The position numbers and the translations under genes were made by a program. The notes beneath the pieces are model-generated. The model worked only from the letters and a program-made list of their open reading frames with translations. It ran no database searches and was not told the origin of the DNA. A DNA stretch of 64,000 nucleotides, taken from the NCBI GenBank assembly GCA_949825065.1, contig OX463842.1:29992475-30056474 (forward strand). The letters are read 5' to 3'. Positions 34,690-46,470 of the stretch are shown piece after piece (position 1 is the stretch's first letter; every line of letters starts with the position of its first letter). The DNA comes from Odontocerum albicorne (lineage: Eukaryota > Arthropoda > Insecta > Trichoptera > Odontoceridae).

Positions 34690-34884
34690 ATTGTATTGCT
34701 TTCGATGTATGCATATAATCTGTTGGCATATTGTCATGTGGAAATCTCTTCCAGCCAACCAGAAAGTTGTTAAAGAAGCGTTAAGTGAAAATAATACCTA
34801 AATCTTTTTAAAAATATCTAGGTTCCAACAAGAATCGAACCCGCAAACCCAATATAGGCGTCTTAGCAACTAAGCCAAAGAGGT
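34690..34884 (-). repeat. SINE family A copy
   Basis: Tail (TTGTATTGCTTTCG), body (CATATTGTCATGTGGAAATC), link and head with B box (GGGTTCGATTCTTGTTGGAA). The D-arm side of the head is shortened. Confidence 0.8.
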
Positions 34885-34984
34885 GGTATAATGCATATAT
34901 TTTTCGTAATTGATTAATAAGCTGTTAATAAGGTTTCATATATGTATGTTACATAAAAAATAACTTTTCCTTAATAGGGTTGGT

Positions 34985-35165
34985 AGTGAAAACAGAGCGT
35001 CAAACCTTCTAACGCGATATTCTTGCTTCATCTACTCTACCTCTATACACATTCTTATACAACTCTTTTTGTTTCTCTTACTCCTAGCCTTTCCTTATTT
35101 AAAAATTTAATTCACTTGCTCTAGCCACATTTTTTTTCGATCGTCCTCTACCTAGTTCTAGTTGA
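34985..35165 (-). pseudogene. Non-LTR C-terminal fragment (family N1)
   Basis: Minus strand GRGRSKKMWLEQVN, then ARSKRNKKSCIRMCIEVE, matching GRGRPRKxWxDQV...RSxRNRRxCMxRCMxVEE. Stops interrupt. It is adjacent to a different family at 35155-35365 and possibly the continuation of the fragment at 35575. Confidence 0.55.
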
Positions 35166-35365
35166 AATCCTCATGGTTGAAGGCCACGATCTTCATGATG
35201 AAGCCTACACAATATTTCCCCAGCCATTTCTGTCCCTCACCAGATGTGAAGTCTCGTACAGAATGGAGTCGGTAACGTCCTTGATCTGGTCGATCCAACG
35301 TAAGGTGACGCAGTTTCTTGGCCTCCTATCAGAAACAGGGCCAAGTATGACAGTATTTTAGAACT
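35155..35365 (-). pseudogene. Non-LTR C-terminal fragment (family N8)
   Basis: Minus strand RRPRNCVTLRWIDQIKDVTD, then SILYETSHLVRDRNGWGNIV. The GxRPRxxxxxRWIDQIK...A.xLxxDRxGW(R/K)xxV pattern is the C-terminus of several insect Jockey/I-like elements. It differs from N1 and N2. The reading stays open for about fifty codons before a stop. Confidence 0.65.
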
Positions 35366-35574
35366 TGTATCATCGTGTCTCAATATATGTATGTCTTAAG
35401 AAACGCAATACATTTTTTAGACAAATTATGGAAACACATGTATTTATGTAAATGGAGTTTCAGTAATATAGACTCTTCTATTTTCCTTTTCATCCAAGAT
35501 ATTAACAGCAATCGTTTTCAGCATCATATTTCGAGCACATCGATCATTCTTTTATCGTTTTAGCTCACATTCAT

Positions 35575-35650
35575 ATTTAATAATCAAGTATCTTATTCTG
35601 TCATACATCGACCCACCACATACTCTCGGTGCTTACGGTTTCACTTTTTT
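35575..35650 (-). pseudogene. Non-LTR fragment (family N1)
   Basis: Minus strand RVCGGSMYDRIRYLIIKYEC, the CGVSMYDRIRNxxI motif of family N1. It probably belongs to the same old copy as 34985-35165, now split by later insertion. Confidence 0.5.
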
Positions 35651-35999
35651 TTTTATTAATAATCAAATTTATAGTCATTGTCACCACTTATCTCTCAACC
35701 ACATAAAGACAGATACGGGTAAGTTCCGAATAACATCTCCGAGAAATTCTCAATGTAAGGAGAAGCAAAGGAATTTAATCAAAATAGCTCACGAAAATCA
35801 CGATGAATGGATCACGTAACTCGCAGGCCTCAGTCACGCTAAATCGAGGAGAAGAAAAATTACTGTCACGGATTCTTTGGATTTTTGAATTAAGCTTCTA
35901 TAATTTTAAATTAATTATAAATTTTTTATCAAACAATGTTTAAAGCCTTAATAAAATTGTCTTGCTCTTATATTATAAACTTTTAGTCTATTTTGACTA

Positions 36000-36378
36000 G
36001 TAATAATAATAATAAATACAGGTTTATTGATAGCAACATAGTATAGTATGTACGAGTACATAATACATTTAAACACATTTCAAGAACACATTAAAAAGAG
36101 AATACATTAAAAAACAAAAGCTATCAAAAGGTCTGGGCTCATCTAATAACATCCTTCCGGCCAAGATACACCCCACCAATATAGGGCGAGCCTAGGCACG
36201 GGGACACCAGATGTTTTTCAGCCCACACCCTTGAACACGTAGAACAAGAAGATAAAAAAACACAGAAAATAAATAGATGAAAAAAAAATACATTAAAAAG
36301 AGAAGACATTAAAAGGTCCGGGCTCATCCCACAAACATTCCCCCGGCCGAGATACACCCCACCAATGTAGGGCGACTA
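36000..36378 (-). mobile_element. Family N3 non-LTR 3'UTR, second copy
   Basis: The mirror of 8264-9080: an (AAT)n tail at 36000-36018, CAGGTTTATTGATAGC and then two stem-loop modules (about 36120-36260 and 36310-36378). Each has GGTCTGGGCTCAT or GGTCCGGGCTCAT, a CCGGCC loop and AGGGCGA. The copy is 5'-truncated within the distal module. Both modules keep the arm pairing, so the duplication is a property of the family and not of one copy. Confidence 0.8.
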
Positions 36379-36384
36379 TACTGC

Positions 36385-36490
36385 GTTATTAGAGTTATGA
36401 TTCCCAATGATCATCTAGACACACATCCTTTGCATCTTCTACATCCATACCCTTTCTCATAAACTCTTACGATTTCTTTGATTTTTTAGA
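36385..36490 (-). pseudogene. Non-LTR C-terminal fragment (family N1)
   Basis: Minus strand RVYEKGMDVEDAKDVCLDDH and W, matching RVCMxxxMDVEEAxxVCxDRxxW. It is cut at its downstream end where the N3 insertion starts. Confidence 0.5.
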
Positions 36491-37735
36491 AATGCTTTGA
36501 TACAACTAAAATGTTTTTGTAGTACTTTGCCAGTAATACAAAAAAAAATATTATTCATCACACGATTGGCGCTGGTAGTGTAACTTGAGAGCGGTCGGCA
36601 AAATGCCAAATTATTAAACCCTATTAATTGTGGGAAAATTATAAATCTTTAAAGGCTGGTAATAATTTTCTGCTCCAATGATCGGTAAACTATGACACGC
36701 GAGCCCCAGTCTATGTTAGTAGTACGCGAGCAAGCAAGCGTTAAAATACTGCAAAATAAGTTTCATGAAATTTCAAAAATAATTTACACTTAAGGCCGGC
36801 TAGCACCAACGATATTAGGGTTACCCAGTTAAAAGAAAAATTCAGTGCATTTGGTTAGTGCATATATAAAGTGTATTTAGATTTCATCGTTAAGTTATGC
36901 AAACAGTATGATAGAAAATCAAACAAACCCATAGCTGGGAAACCCATAGAAAATCAAACAAACCCATAGCCCAGAGGTATTATTTCGTGTATGTATTTGC
37001 TATCTTTTGCTGTATACATAAACTTTTTTTGTTCTAATTTAATGTATATAAATAACATTATGAGAAAAGTGGATAGGTATAGATACCTATATTATGAAAA
37101 TTTGCTTAATAAGAGACAGGCCGCAGACAAGAGGCCGAATGGGGTACTCGTGTTACGTCACTCTTTGTTATTTTCATTAAGTTGTATAAATAAAAAAAAT
37201 GGTGAACCTCTGTTATACTCTCTTTCTGTTTCGTAATTGAATCTTATCTACTTATTTTACGAAGATAGTATCACCATCCAGTTCATTAAGAGTTTCCCGT
37301 CTCGTTTACCCCCGTTTACCCCCGTGTAACATGCAAAGCAAACCTGTATTTATGCAAAGGCACATATATTTACGCAGAAGCGAACTCAAAACAGTAGTTT
37401 ACCTTTAACTTCATTATTTTTTATTAGAAGAGTCGGTGCTTGATCGCCTCCATAAAACCCAGCTAACAGGCTTTACTTTATGTCAACTGAGTCTGTCTTG
37501 CGTCAACTGGGTTGGTCTTGCGCAAACTGGGGATACTCTTTTCAGGTTCTTCTTTTGTATACCCTTTAATATAAGTTTGTTGTTCAGTAATCGATCTTTT
37601 GTGTCTGTGATTTTTTTACTTGATTTCAAAGTTATTTATTGGCGTCTTCAGATATTGAGTGTTGTGGGGATGATTTTGTATTTTGGTTGCACTTGTGGTA
37701 TGCACATGTTGATTTTTTATTGTACACATCTGTAT
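36491..37735. other. No gene seen
   Basis: A short tandem repeat (ATAGAAAATCAAACAAACCC) near 36915-36970 and GTTTACCCCC twice near 37306. The frames at 36991-37236 and 37436-37867 look non-coding. Confidence 0.4.
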
Positions 37736-37870
37736 TCCCCTTTCAGATTCATGTCAAGAGTGACGCCCGGTTTAGTGCAGTGCGGGCTGCTCGACTTTGG
37801 GCGATCCCGTATTGTGTCAGTAACTAATATAATTGAATTGTTGCATTGTAATGCGTGTATTTACTAGCAT
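37736..37870 (+). pseudogene. Possible non-LTR ORF2 C-terminus (family N9)
   Basis: A plus-strand frame contains FQIHVKSDARFSAVRAARLW. It resembles the FxIPxxRTxxxxxSxxxRxARLWNxLP end of Jockey-like ORF2 proteins. Only this short stretch supports the call. Confidence 0.4.
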
Positions 37871-38084
37871 GCTTACGCATTGTTTGATTTTTTGTCATGA
37901 TTGTGTTTTTAGATAAATTTTTATGCTACGTATTTTTTTAAACATTTTTTTTAATATTGTATCGTTTATAATGTATGAAGCACTCACAACTATTTTTTTC
38001 TTATAGTTATTAGGTACATTTTACCGTTTATTTTACTAATAAACGATCCAACTTATTTACTATAAATAATATCGAAATCGGACA

Positions 38085-38380
38085 TATTGAAAAGCGTGGT
38101 TGGGAGATAATATTGTCTTCGGTCGCAGTTATAGAGCCTTTGGGTTTAGAACTACTGGAGTAGGCATAGCAATCGTGGTTCATCATTTCACGTGTTGGCA
38201 ATACAACAGCACGTAAAGAGTCAAAAACGTTACTTGACGAACATCAACGTTACTTAATGTTACTTGACAGCTCTTTAAACAGACTGAGACCATTTTTGAT
38301 TTTTTTGTGTACCATCAGGAATTAAACCCGAAAATCCCGGGAGGAAGTCAAGGTTTTTTCTTCTAGGTTAGCTGAGAGGA
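38085..38380 (-). repeat. SINE family B copy, decayed head
   Basis: CCTACTCCAGTAGTTCTAAA, CCCAAAGGCTCTATAACTG, GACCGAAGACAAT and a CACGTG-containing centre on the minus strand. The centre contains a small direct repeat of ACGTTACTTGACG-like sequence. The head (TTAATTCCTGATGGTAC) has lost its B box. Confidence 0.7.
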
Positions 38381-40350
38381 GGGTGAAGTAAAAATAATCA
38401 ATAAGTTAAAAATATATTTGAATTGCATTCATCCTATTCTAACTCTAACAACGAAACTAGACTAAACTAGTATTACAATAACTGATTGTATGTATATCAA
38501 AGATCAAGAGCACCACTCTAGCCCAAGCTACCAATAAAAACATTTCAAATTGATATAAAGATAAAGTGGCGTCCAGAATTAAACCAAAATCAACCAAACG
38601 AAGTTGACCTTATTGACAACCCAACAAGGGTAGTACAGGGGTTCGATATCCCTAGAAAGTGATCAACGAGAGTGAACCGTCATGTGTACCATATGCATAC
38701 CCAACTGTAACTGTGAAATTTCACATCAGACCATGCAACATTTCGTCGATAAGTACTTTATTGGGGGTATTATAAAGCTTCATCATGCAATACTAGCCGC
38801 TATTAGATGGTTGACTAACCGGAATTCAGCATAATAAGTCTTCGTACAGACGGACAGATGTTAGAGCAATAAATGTGGATCGCAAAGATTCTGATGGATA
38901 AAGTGAAAAGGTCGCGAATAATATTGTAATAAATTTACAATGAAGAAGACGTTATCAGACGAAGAAGACATTGTCAGATAAAACTACACTGCTGTGAAAC
39001 CCCCAAAGACGTAGAACAGAGGTTGAATTCACAGAAAGGAGCCCGATCGGTAAGACCTCAATAACTGGTCTAAATCAAAATGAGAAAATGAGTATGTTGG
39101 ATAAGTTAATTTAATAGTTTGACTAACATTTTGACGGTGTAGTTCATTAAATTATGGAAGAATACGTGCGATTGCAACTAGTGTAAGCGAGCAGTTTAGT
39201 AATCGACCCGGGTTCGGTTTTTGGCGTATTTACTTCGGGACTGCATTCCATGGAGAATATATCTTAAATTGTGCCGCTTATAAGCTGAAAAGCAAAAAGA
39301 ACGACGAAAGTTACAAAAAAATTTAAGTGTCCATAAATCTTATTAGTTTATTTCATTGGCATAGATTTCCTTATATTAGATTTCATTAACATAGATTATC
39401 TTATTCCTAGATTTCAGAAATAGTCGTAAATCTACGAAAACTATGTACACATAAAATCATCACTCACTAGAAACGGGTTACCATTTTCATAGAATATTGT
39501 AGCCTTCATAATTTTTATACGATTATTCTTAATACATCTCTATACTTAAACTAGTAGTCCCAATATAACTAACTCTCAATTTCGGATTAGGAATCTTGAA
39601 TATACGAGTATGTTACAGTCCCACAAAAATCCTGATCTCGCGTAACTGTACTCCACAATCCGTTTACCTTATGAGTTTTTAGATCTGTTTTCATATTAGT
39701 AACTCAAAGCTAATGTGAACGATCCCTCTATTTTCATTATTTACCCCCAACAACCCTTCTTTATTTTCAATATTCGGTTGTGTTTAAAAACTTTGAAATA
39801 CAAAAAAAATCTGGCCCTGAGTATTTTCATATCCATAATAAACACGAAAGTACTCGACCGTGTCTGATTAATTAAAAATACGGAGCAGTTTTCAGCACCA
39901 ATCATGAATTAATGAACTAAATTTTTTCACAAAGCGCATTAATTACTCTTTAAGGGAGGGACGAGAATAGGACTGAACTAATTTGCTGATATAACTTGTC
40001 TCAAAAAGGTTGATGTTGAGATTTTTTATTTGTTTTGAAATGTTTCATTTGTCTCCTTCACAAAAATACCCGAGTTTTTTTTTTATTAATTTACAACTCA
40101 AAGTATAATAATAGTCTACACATTAAAATAATTCCCCAATTTTAACACTTTAAACATACTTTTATAGAAGTTCGTCAAGCTAAAGTAAGTACTTTTTTAG
40201 CGGTTTCCTGAATTTATCTTTAAACATATTATTATGTATCTTTTTTTGTGTATTCTTCTGTAAAATGCTTAAAATCTTCGTTAAGTATTACCTTAAATTT
40301 CAAATAGCATAGTAAATATATAAATATACTTGGCCTTAAACGTGTTGCAG
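38381..40350. other. No gene seen; weak tRNA-like head at 39165-39225
   Basis: CTAGTGTAAGCGAGCAGTTT and CGACCCGGGTTCGGTTTTTG resemble a tRNA-like head with B box, but no body matches families A-C. Bases 38580-39080 have an even composition without a coding match. The rest is AT-rich. Confidence 0.35.
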
Positions 40351-40656
40351 GAGCATGAAAATTGTGATCTAACGAAAAAACTTGAAAAACAACGAGACAA
40401 AATAATCAGCGATAGAAAGTCGGGAAGGTTGGTATGAATAGGTCCCGTAAGCAGATCTCAGTTAACAAGATTAACAACCACAACCACCACGATGAAATGA
40501 CCACAACACTAAAAACGACTTTTAGATCAAAACAGAGGATTTTAGGCAACGTGTAGCAAGATCTTATTTGGTTGAGAATGGAAGGAAACTAGGAGATGCT
40601 CGAACGGCTTCGAGAAAAATCTTCCGGGAAGTTAAAACTCTGTATGGGCGTTTGAG
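40351..40656 (+). CDS. Candidate two-exon coding segment, product unknown
   Basis: Exon-like stretch 1 (40351-40427) follows GTGTTGCAG and encodes EHENCDLTKKLEKQRDKIIS and six more residues, ending AAG|GTTGGT. A 118-bp AT-rich gap ends GATTTTAG. Stretch 2 (40546-40656) then continues in phase (QRVARSYLVENGRKLGDART, then SRKIFREVKTLYGRL) to GAG|GTAGGTAAG. The joined frame has 63 charged, hydrophilic residues without a stop. I recognise no family. Neither a start codon nor a stop codon is assigned, so it would be an internal piece of a longer gene or an old transposon. The donor of stretch 1 is weak and chance is a real possibility. Confidence 0.25.
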
Positions 40657-40664
40657 GTAGGTAA

Positions 40665-41250
40665 GTAAAAAGTATACTATCCTGTTATTTATATACCAGG
40701 ACTATAACTTTGTTTTGATGCAAATGTTTATTTTGCGCTATATTATTCTGTGACTAGTTAATATCTGATGAGTTCTAAGTTGTTTAATTTGGCACGGGTT
40801 AGCGTTGTTTAAAAAAAAACATAATATTTGTGAACAATATTTTGTACACAGATGATATTTGAAATAAATTGGCAGCATTCATTCAATTTTTAAAGAAATA
40901 TTTAAAAAAAACTATTTTAATATATTTTATATTAATGAAATTTGATTTCACTCTCCTATTTCCAAATTTAAAGGTATGACACGAAGATATGACAAATAAA
41001 ATGGTATGACACGAAGCGAGACTAATAGAATCTTCATATAATTGCTTCAGCTCTCCCCAATTGAATCTCTGAAAGGAATTGAGCTTTTTTGTAAATAATT
41101 TAATAAATGATTAACTTGATTTGTACTGACTTAAAACGATTTGTTCTGATTTTTTTCTTATAACATACGGCTTTGAAATACACACGGAAAAAATATTAAA
41201 TCAAAGATCTTAACAATCTGTCTAAAAATTGACAACAAGTATGAATAAAT
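40665..41250. other. AT-rich DNA, nothing recognised
   Basis: Contains a short direct repeat (TATGACACGAAG) near 40975 and 41003. No gene. Confidence 0.4.
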
Positions 41251-41251
41251 T

Positions 41252-41604
<353 letters not shown>

Positions 41605-41675
41605 CGATTTCATTGTTCAAATAGTACAAAAAAATTCAGTTTATCAATAAACAGAAGATTAATCTTTCTAAAAAT

Positions 41676-42240
41676 GGATGACGATAATACACAGATGATG
41701 ATTTATTTCTTCTGCCAACTGACGTCAACATTCCAAAAGAAGAACGTGGAGGTAAAGTTGACTTCGACTTGAAATTAGCAGAATGATGCAAGCTGAAATG
41801 GAGACCAAATCATTATAGCATGCTCCTTCTCCAAATCCACATGAAGAATTTGATGTATCTGAGCCTGACCCGGCAAATTAAATAGTACACTGGTGAATCC
41901 AAATTTAGAGCAAGATTATACGGATGTGATATTGATGAATATGTAAAAAATATGAAGGATTTGTAAACTGAATATTTTGAACAGCATTTTACATCAGAAA
42001 TTGTGCAATTTTTGGTTGGCATATCCAATAATCGTGCATCACAAACAATATTCGTTCAGTGTTACATGCTACATACAACAATTGGCAAGGATTATTGAAA
42101 AAATATATATACTTATTGTGAATTCTGACGAATCATTGTTCACACGTATATGGAAAACATTGTGTCCCAAACATATGGAATTCTTCGAGCGGATATACTC
42201 GTACTATAATTCTGCTAGAAGTTCGCTTTGACACAGATGT
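41676..42240 (+). pseudogene. Possible piggyBac-like transposase N-terminal relic
   Basis: An acidic start (MDDDNTQMM) and then, in another frame, TEYFEQHFTSEIVQFLVGIS. The latter resembles the (P)xxxFxxFFxxELxxxIVxxTNxYA segment of piggyBac transposases. The catalytic domain is not visible and frames shift often. The match is short, so this is tentative. Confidence 0.3.
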
Positions 42241-42838
42241 TGATGAATAGAAAATTAAAAACTATAGAAAATTCTTGCCAAAGAAAGCATGTGCCCGTAA
42301 GTAAAAACACGTGTATTGCTAGTTGTTTATTACTAGTTTACACGTGTATTGCTAGTTTGAATTTCTAGCAAATATTATATATAATACAATTGAATGGAGT
42401 TAACAACTTGATTTATTACTCGTATAGGATGATTTTTTTATAAATATTTGACAAACTCTTCATGTAAAAACTATTTACATCGAGCTATCGTGTTAGACGT
42501 TTTTTTATATTAAAACCTGGCTAATGGTTTCTCCAAGGATATTATTAAAAGCTTAATAAAATAATCTGGATTACGGTAAAATAAAATAAAACCAATTGGT
42601 CCGACGTCACGGTCACGTACAGGTGATGCCAAGTTTTTCCAGCAATTAGAAAATTTTCTGTTTCTGTCTCTGTTTTTTCAGTTAATTACTTTTAATTAAA
42701 AGCTTTAAAAGCATATCTCAGTCATATGTAAAAATAAAAACATGTTAACTTAGCTATGTTTTTTTTGCATTCACTTGTTTTTATTAGACAATTTCCAATA
42801 TACTTTTTTTTTTAATAATAGATATGACCGAAGTCATA
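42241..42838. other. AT-rich DNA, nothing recognised
   Basis: A 33-bp-spaced direct repeat (ACACGTGTATTGCTAGTT) near 42307 and 42340. No gene. Confidence 0.4.
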
Positions 42839-42839
42839 G

Positions 42840-42955
42840 GTATCCCCATACCCTCGAACACTAGGCGGAAAAAGTGTCTGTGTCGTTCGAGGGGTTCGAA
42901 CGGAACGCACGGAAGTCCAGTGCGTTACTGCGCGGCCATGCACCTCACTATTATC
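42840..42955 (-). repeat. SINE-like family C, best copy
   Basis: Minus strand: GAGGTGCATGGCCGCGCAGT, ACGCACTGGACTTCCGTGCG, TTCCGTTCGAACCCC (B box) and a body GGGTATGGGGATACCTATGA towards a poly-A/T run. It shares its head with 18058-18142 and, weakly, 43000-43080. Confidence 0.65.
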
Positions 42956-42999
42956 ATATAATCATTTATTTAAAAAAAACAATATGGTCTCAGTCATGC

Positions 43000-43080
43000 G
43001 TATTCTTACACCCGTGTTATTTAGAAGGGAGTAGCACAACACGTATTTGCCGTGTTCTGCTTGACTATGCACCTCAAACA
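43000..43080 (-). repeat. SINE-like family C, decayed copy
   Basis: GAGGTGCATAGTCAAGCAGA and a CTACTCCCTTC body piece shared with the 18-kb copy. B box lost. Confidence 0.4.
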
Positions 43081-44345
43081 TTATTTTGAAGCAATTCTTC
43101 CAATCAAATATGAGAGTCAAAATTATATCAAAAAGTTACCTAACGTTTTTTAAACCAACATAATATTTGATGAATATATAACCAGTGTTTGTTTATAATA
43201 TGTTATTTATCAATGATAATTTACGAGTATAATTACGAGTATGATGAGTCCGCATTGAAGTCGAGATTATTGTCTTCCATGTACACAAACATGTATTAGA
43301 TCAACTTTTATTATTACATCTATGCATTTTTATATTCTTCATTAGTTTCCTTTATTCTTAGCATTAGATTATTTGTGTTGTTTTATTTATTGATAGAAAA
43401 GATTTTTTTTGTTAAATGTACGAGTACTATATACTTGTATATTGTAAATATTGTCACTGGTTTCAATTGCCATTTCGATTTTGTTGAATAACATGCAACC
43501 AGCTTTTTTGGTACATATGTTTGCCTAAAATATGAGTCTCATTTTTAACAATCGTTCATCAATATTTCATAACGCATAATATTCAGTGAATTTTGAAACG
43601 GTAATTTTTATTACTGAATATTTGGAAAATCAATTTTAAAAATGTTTGTCCCTTTTCGTTTTAAGCACAAACTTTTATATATCGTGTAATCTCATCAAGA
43701 TCGGATTCCACTAAAAAGAGCAAGCCAAAATTCAATTAATTCACAAGTTAGTAAAAGTACTTTGTTCAACTTGAATCACATTACGATTTTGTGTTAGAAA
43801 AACAACCTAAAAATTTGGGAAAATCAAGTGAATAATACTTAATATGCAAACAACCTGAATAAAACTTTTAATTTGTATTCCGTCTAGGTTTTGGAACATT
43901 TCCAAATACTCGTATTAAGGTTTGTTTCAACAGGGAACAAGTACGAGAATGTTTCAACAGAGAACAAATACGAGAATGACTGGAATAAACGACGATAAGA
44001 AATGTAATTGAAAGATATAAAAAATTTGCTCTAACCTGACTTGTTCATACTCGTACCTTAGAAAACAAAAGAGAAAATACGTCGATATTATTTATTTGTC
44101 TTTGCCGATTGTTTAAATCGATTTCTTCTAAATGAGATAAACAATGCACGATTTCTCAATATCCAATTTGGATTTTTAACATAAAAAAGACATCAATTAG
44201 ACTTTAAGAACTTTATGTATTTTATATATATGACGCTATATATGATGATTGGATGACATTTAAGAATCCGCGCAATTTTAGTCCAGATGAACCCCATGAG
44301 CCCTCATACAATGTTCAAATACCTTTCAAATCTTTAAAAGTTATC
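43081..44345. other. AT-rich DNA with a cluster of TACTCGTA/TACGAGTA octamers
   Basis: Octamers at 43222, 43234, 43419, 43907 and 44048. A 26-bp-spaced repeat (CAACAGRGAACAARTACGAG) near 43929-43980. No gene. Confidence 0.45.
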
Positions 44346-44483
44346 AATCGTTGGAAACATATGAGTACAATGATGTTTCTTCCACAACTGCGGTCTAGTT
44401 ACATTTAATGTTACAATCGTCGGAAACATATGAGTACAATGATGTTTCTTCCACAACTGCGGTCTAGTTACATTTAATGCGGG
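44346..44483 (+). repeat. Tandem duplication, 69-bp unit
   Basis: Two units beginning AATCGTYGGAAACATATGAG at 44346 and 44415, nearly identical. Recent local duplication. Confidence 0.9.
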
Positions 44484-45169
44484 ATCAGAGTACTCAGTTT
44501 TACGGGTTCGTTCTGTTACATTATTTTTTCAATTATATACAAAAAACTTAAGTTCGATTAATGTACCCGAATAAGACACATTAAAAAATAAAATAAACCA
44601 TATGTTACCAATATAGTTGAAGTTATTTCGCATTTATTTACACACTGTAATGTATAGAAAATGTTATAGCCGTATATAATGTCTATAGCCGTAAGACTAT
44701 CTCATCCAAACAACCAAACAAGATTTACTCTGATTCGTGCTAATTGCTGGAAGAAAAATTACAATGCAATTTCCAAAAAAATACATAATTATAGTTAAAG
44801 CATTAAAAAACAAACGAAAAATAAAGAGTAAAACGAAAAACTTGCAAATATCACCAAATAATAGGAAAGGTGAAGGGATTTGGAAAGGACAAGAAAATAA
44901 AATTTGAGAAACTCATTTCGTCATTGAAGATAAATGTCATATTTTTTTAAATTGCTGTTTGAAGCAAGCTAACGAGGGTGAGAGTCTTTATACTTCCGTA
45001 ATTGGCATTTAAGATTCAATAAAATGATTAAAAAGTGTTTACTTTCCCTACGACTAACTTTTTTCAGATTGAAAAATAAATATGCGGATTAATCAAATTA
45101 CGCTTTATCATATGATATCGATGAAACGCCCTTTATTTGAAATTATGTTTTAATTTTTATTCGGCTTTC
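44484..45169. other. AT-rich DNA; possible SINE A 3' relic at 44655-44735
   Basis: CTATCTCATCCAAACAACCA resembles the SINE A body on the minus strand but the rest is too decayed for a firm call. Confidence 0.35.
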
Positions 45170-45174
45170 GATTA

Positions 45175-45390
45175 TCTTCTTCTTCTTTCCAGTGGCATGT
45201 CAGGTCCCTCCAACGTTGAATATCATTTGAGAGTAGGCATCTTTGTCCCCGGCAGCCCGAAAAAGATCTCCAACGCCTCTTATGCCAGTATAATCACGTA
45301 CTCGTATATTGCGGAGCCAGGAGATTTGCCTCCTGCCAACACCTCTTCGGCCTTCTATTTTACCTTGGATGATCAGGTGCAGTAATTTGT
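45175..45390 (-). pseudogene. Non-LTR ORF2 C-terminus (family N2)
   Basis: Minus strand YKLLHLIIQGKIEGRRGVGR, RQISWLRNIR, TGIRGVGDLFRAAGDKDAYS and a stop after FNVGGT. The (L)IxGKIEGRRGxGRRxxSWLxNxRxWTG...LFRAAxDRxxF...IANVxxT pattern is the C-terminus of a widespread insect non-LTR family. A short (AAG)n tract (TTCTTCTTC on plus, 45178-45187) follows as the 3' tail. The frame is almost intact; the copy is 5'-truncated at about 45390, next to a perfect hairpin. Confidence 0.8.
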
Positions 45391-45399
45391 ACTTTGCTA

Positions 45400-45454
45400 C
45401 GATATAATCGAAAGGTGTCCTTTGACCCAAGTAGGACACCTTTCGATTATATCG
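45400..45454. repeat. Perfect 22-bp hairpin with 11-base loop
   Basis: CGATATAATCGAAAGGTGTC+CT (45400-45421) and its exact reverse complement (45433-45454) around TTGACCCAAGT. It abuts the 5' end of the N2 fragment. The open frame through it is fortuitous. Confidence 0.95.
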
Positions 45455-45777
45455 TCATGCAATAAGCATAGACACATGGGATAAGCCAAATTTAAGATTT
45501 CAAACTAAAACTATATGTTAGTTAGTCAAACAGTAAGTTTACATAGTAATAAACCAACGACAAAAGAAATGATTTCATAACACAATGATTTTAAATATAT
45601 TATTGTATTATATTATTGATGAAATTTACTTTGTTAATTTCTTCTAATAATTTTCATTCATTCAAAAGCATGCAAAATAAAATTAATGAAAGCATAAAAT
45701 TTAACGTTTTTACTCTATTTTATTTACTACACATGTGATTTCTTCATTATTATTGTTTCGATGAAAAGTTTGACGAC

Positions 45778-45985
45778 TTTCGTGGCCTAGTTGGTAAAAA
45801 GTTAAGTTTCGGGTTAAATTTCCAACGCAACTCAGAAAAAATATTTAAAAAAGGCCCTCCCTCCTTCCACGGACAATACTCACAAGCGCTATACGTGTAC
45901 TGGTGGGTTATTTTTTCCCATGAGGGGTAGTATTGTCAACACGTGCAATATCGAACGTGTTATGTGCCTACCCAAATGATAAAAT
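45778..45985 (+). repeat. SINE family B, plus-strand copy
   Basis: Head CGTGGCCTAGTTGGTAAAAA with a damaged B box, link, then CGTGTACTGG, CATGAGGGGTAGTATTGTCA and ACACGTGCAATATCGAACGT as in other B copies. It is cut short before the CTCCAGTGGTTCT part, close to the MITE insertion at 46007. Confidence 0.7.
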
Positions 45986-46006
45986 GTGGTTAAACGATGC
46001 ATAGAG

Positions 46007-46316
46007 CAGTGCTACCCAATTACTTTCATGTAACGGCCCCCTAAATCTGAAGTAATTAATTCCCGCCCCCCCCCAAAAAAACATTTTTTTTATAGTTGAA
46101 GATTTATTTGGGAATAATTATTACAATTAAAATACACATATTTATATTCAACACAAAATTATAGAAACTTGCTTAAAAACTTTTTTTTTAAATAAAAATT
46201 ATACTCACATGAAACAATTTAATACTTACATGAATATTTGTACTTTGTACTGAATATTTTCGCGACCCCCACGAGAAATCCTGGGGGGGTCGCGGCCCCC
46301 AATTTGGGAAGCACTG
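46007..46316. mobile_element. hAT-type MITE with perfect 8-bp target duplication
   Basis: It starts CAGTGCTACCCAATT and ends AATTTGGGAAGCACTG. The terminal inverted repeats match at about 13 of the first 14 positions. Identical 8-bp flanks GCATAGAG lie at 45999-46006 and 46317-46324. Length 310 bp, no coding. Bases near both ends are C- or G-rich runs. It is a non-autonomous hAT derivative from a different family than 11948-14787. Confidence 0.92.
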
Positions 46317-46470
46317 GCATAGAGGATCGATCTATTTTTTACGTAATTGATATGAAATTCATTCGGGACTGGATGAAACAAACAAAACATACGAAAACAC
46401 GATTGTGCGAAGAAAGATTTATCGAGATTTCACTGTACTAGTATATTTGCATATTTATTTTAATGTCAAA

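Noticed and set aside
37436..37867. 143-codon plus-strand frame
   Set aside because: Hydrophobic, low coding character; only the overlapping frame near its end resembles a retrotransposon.
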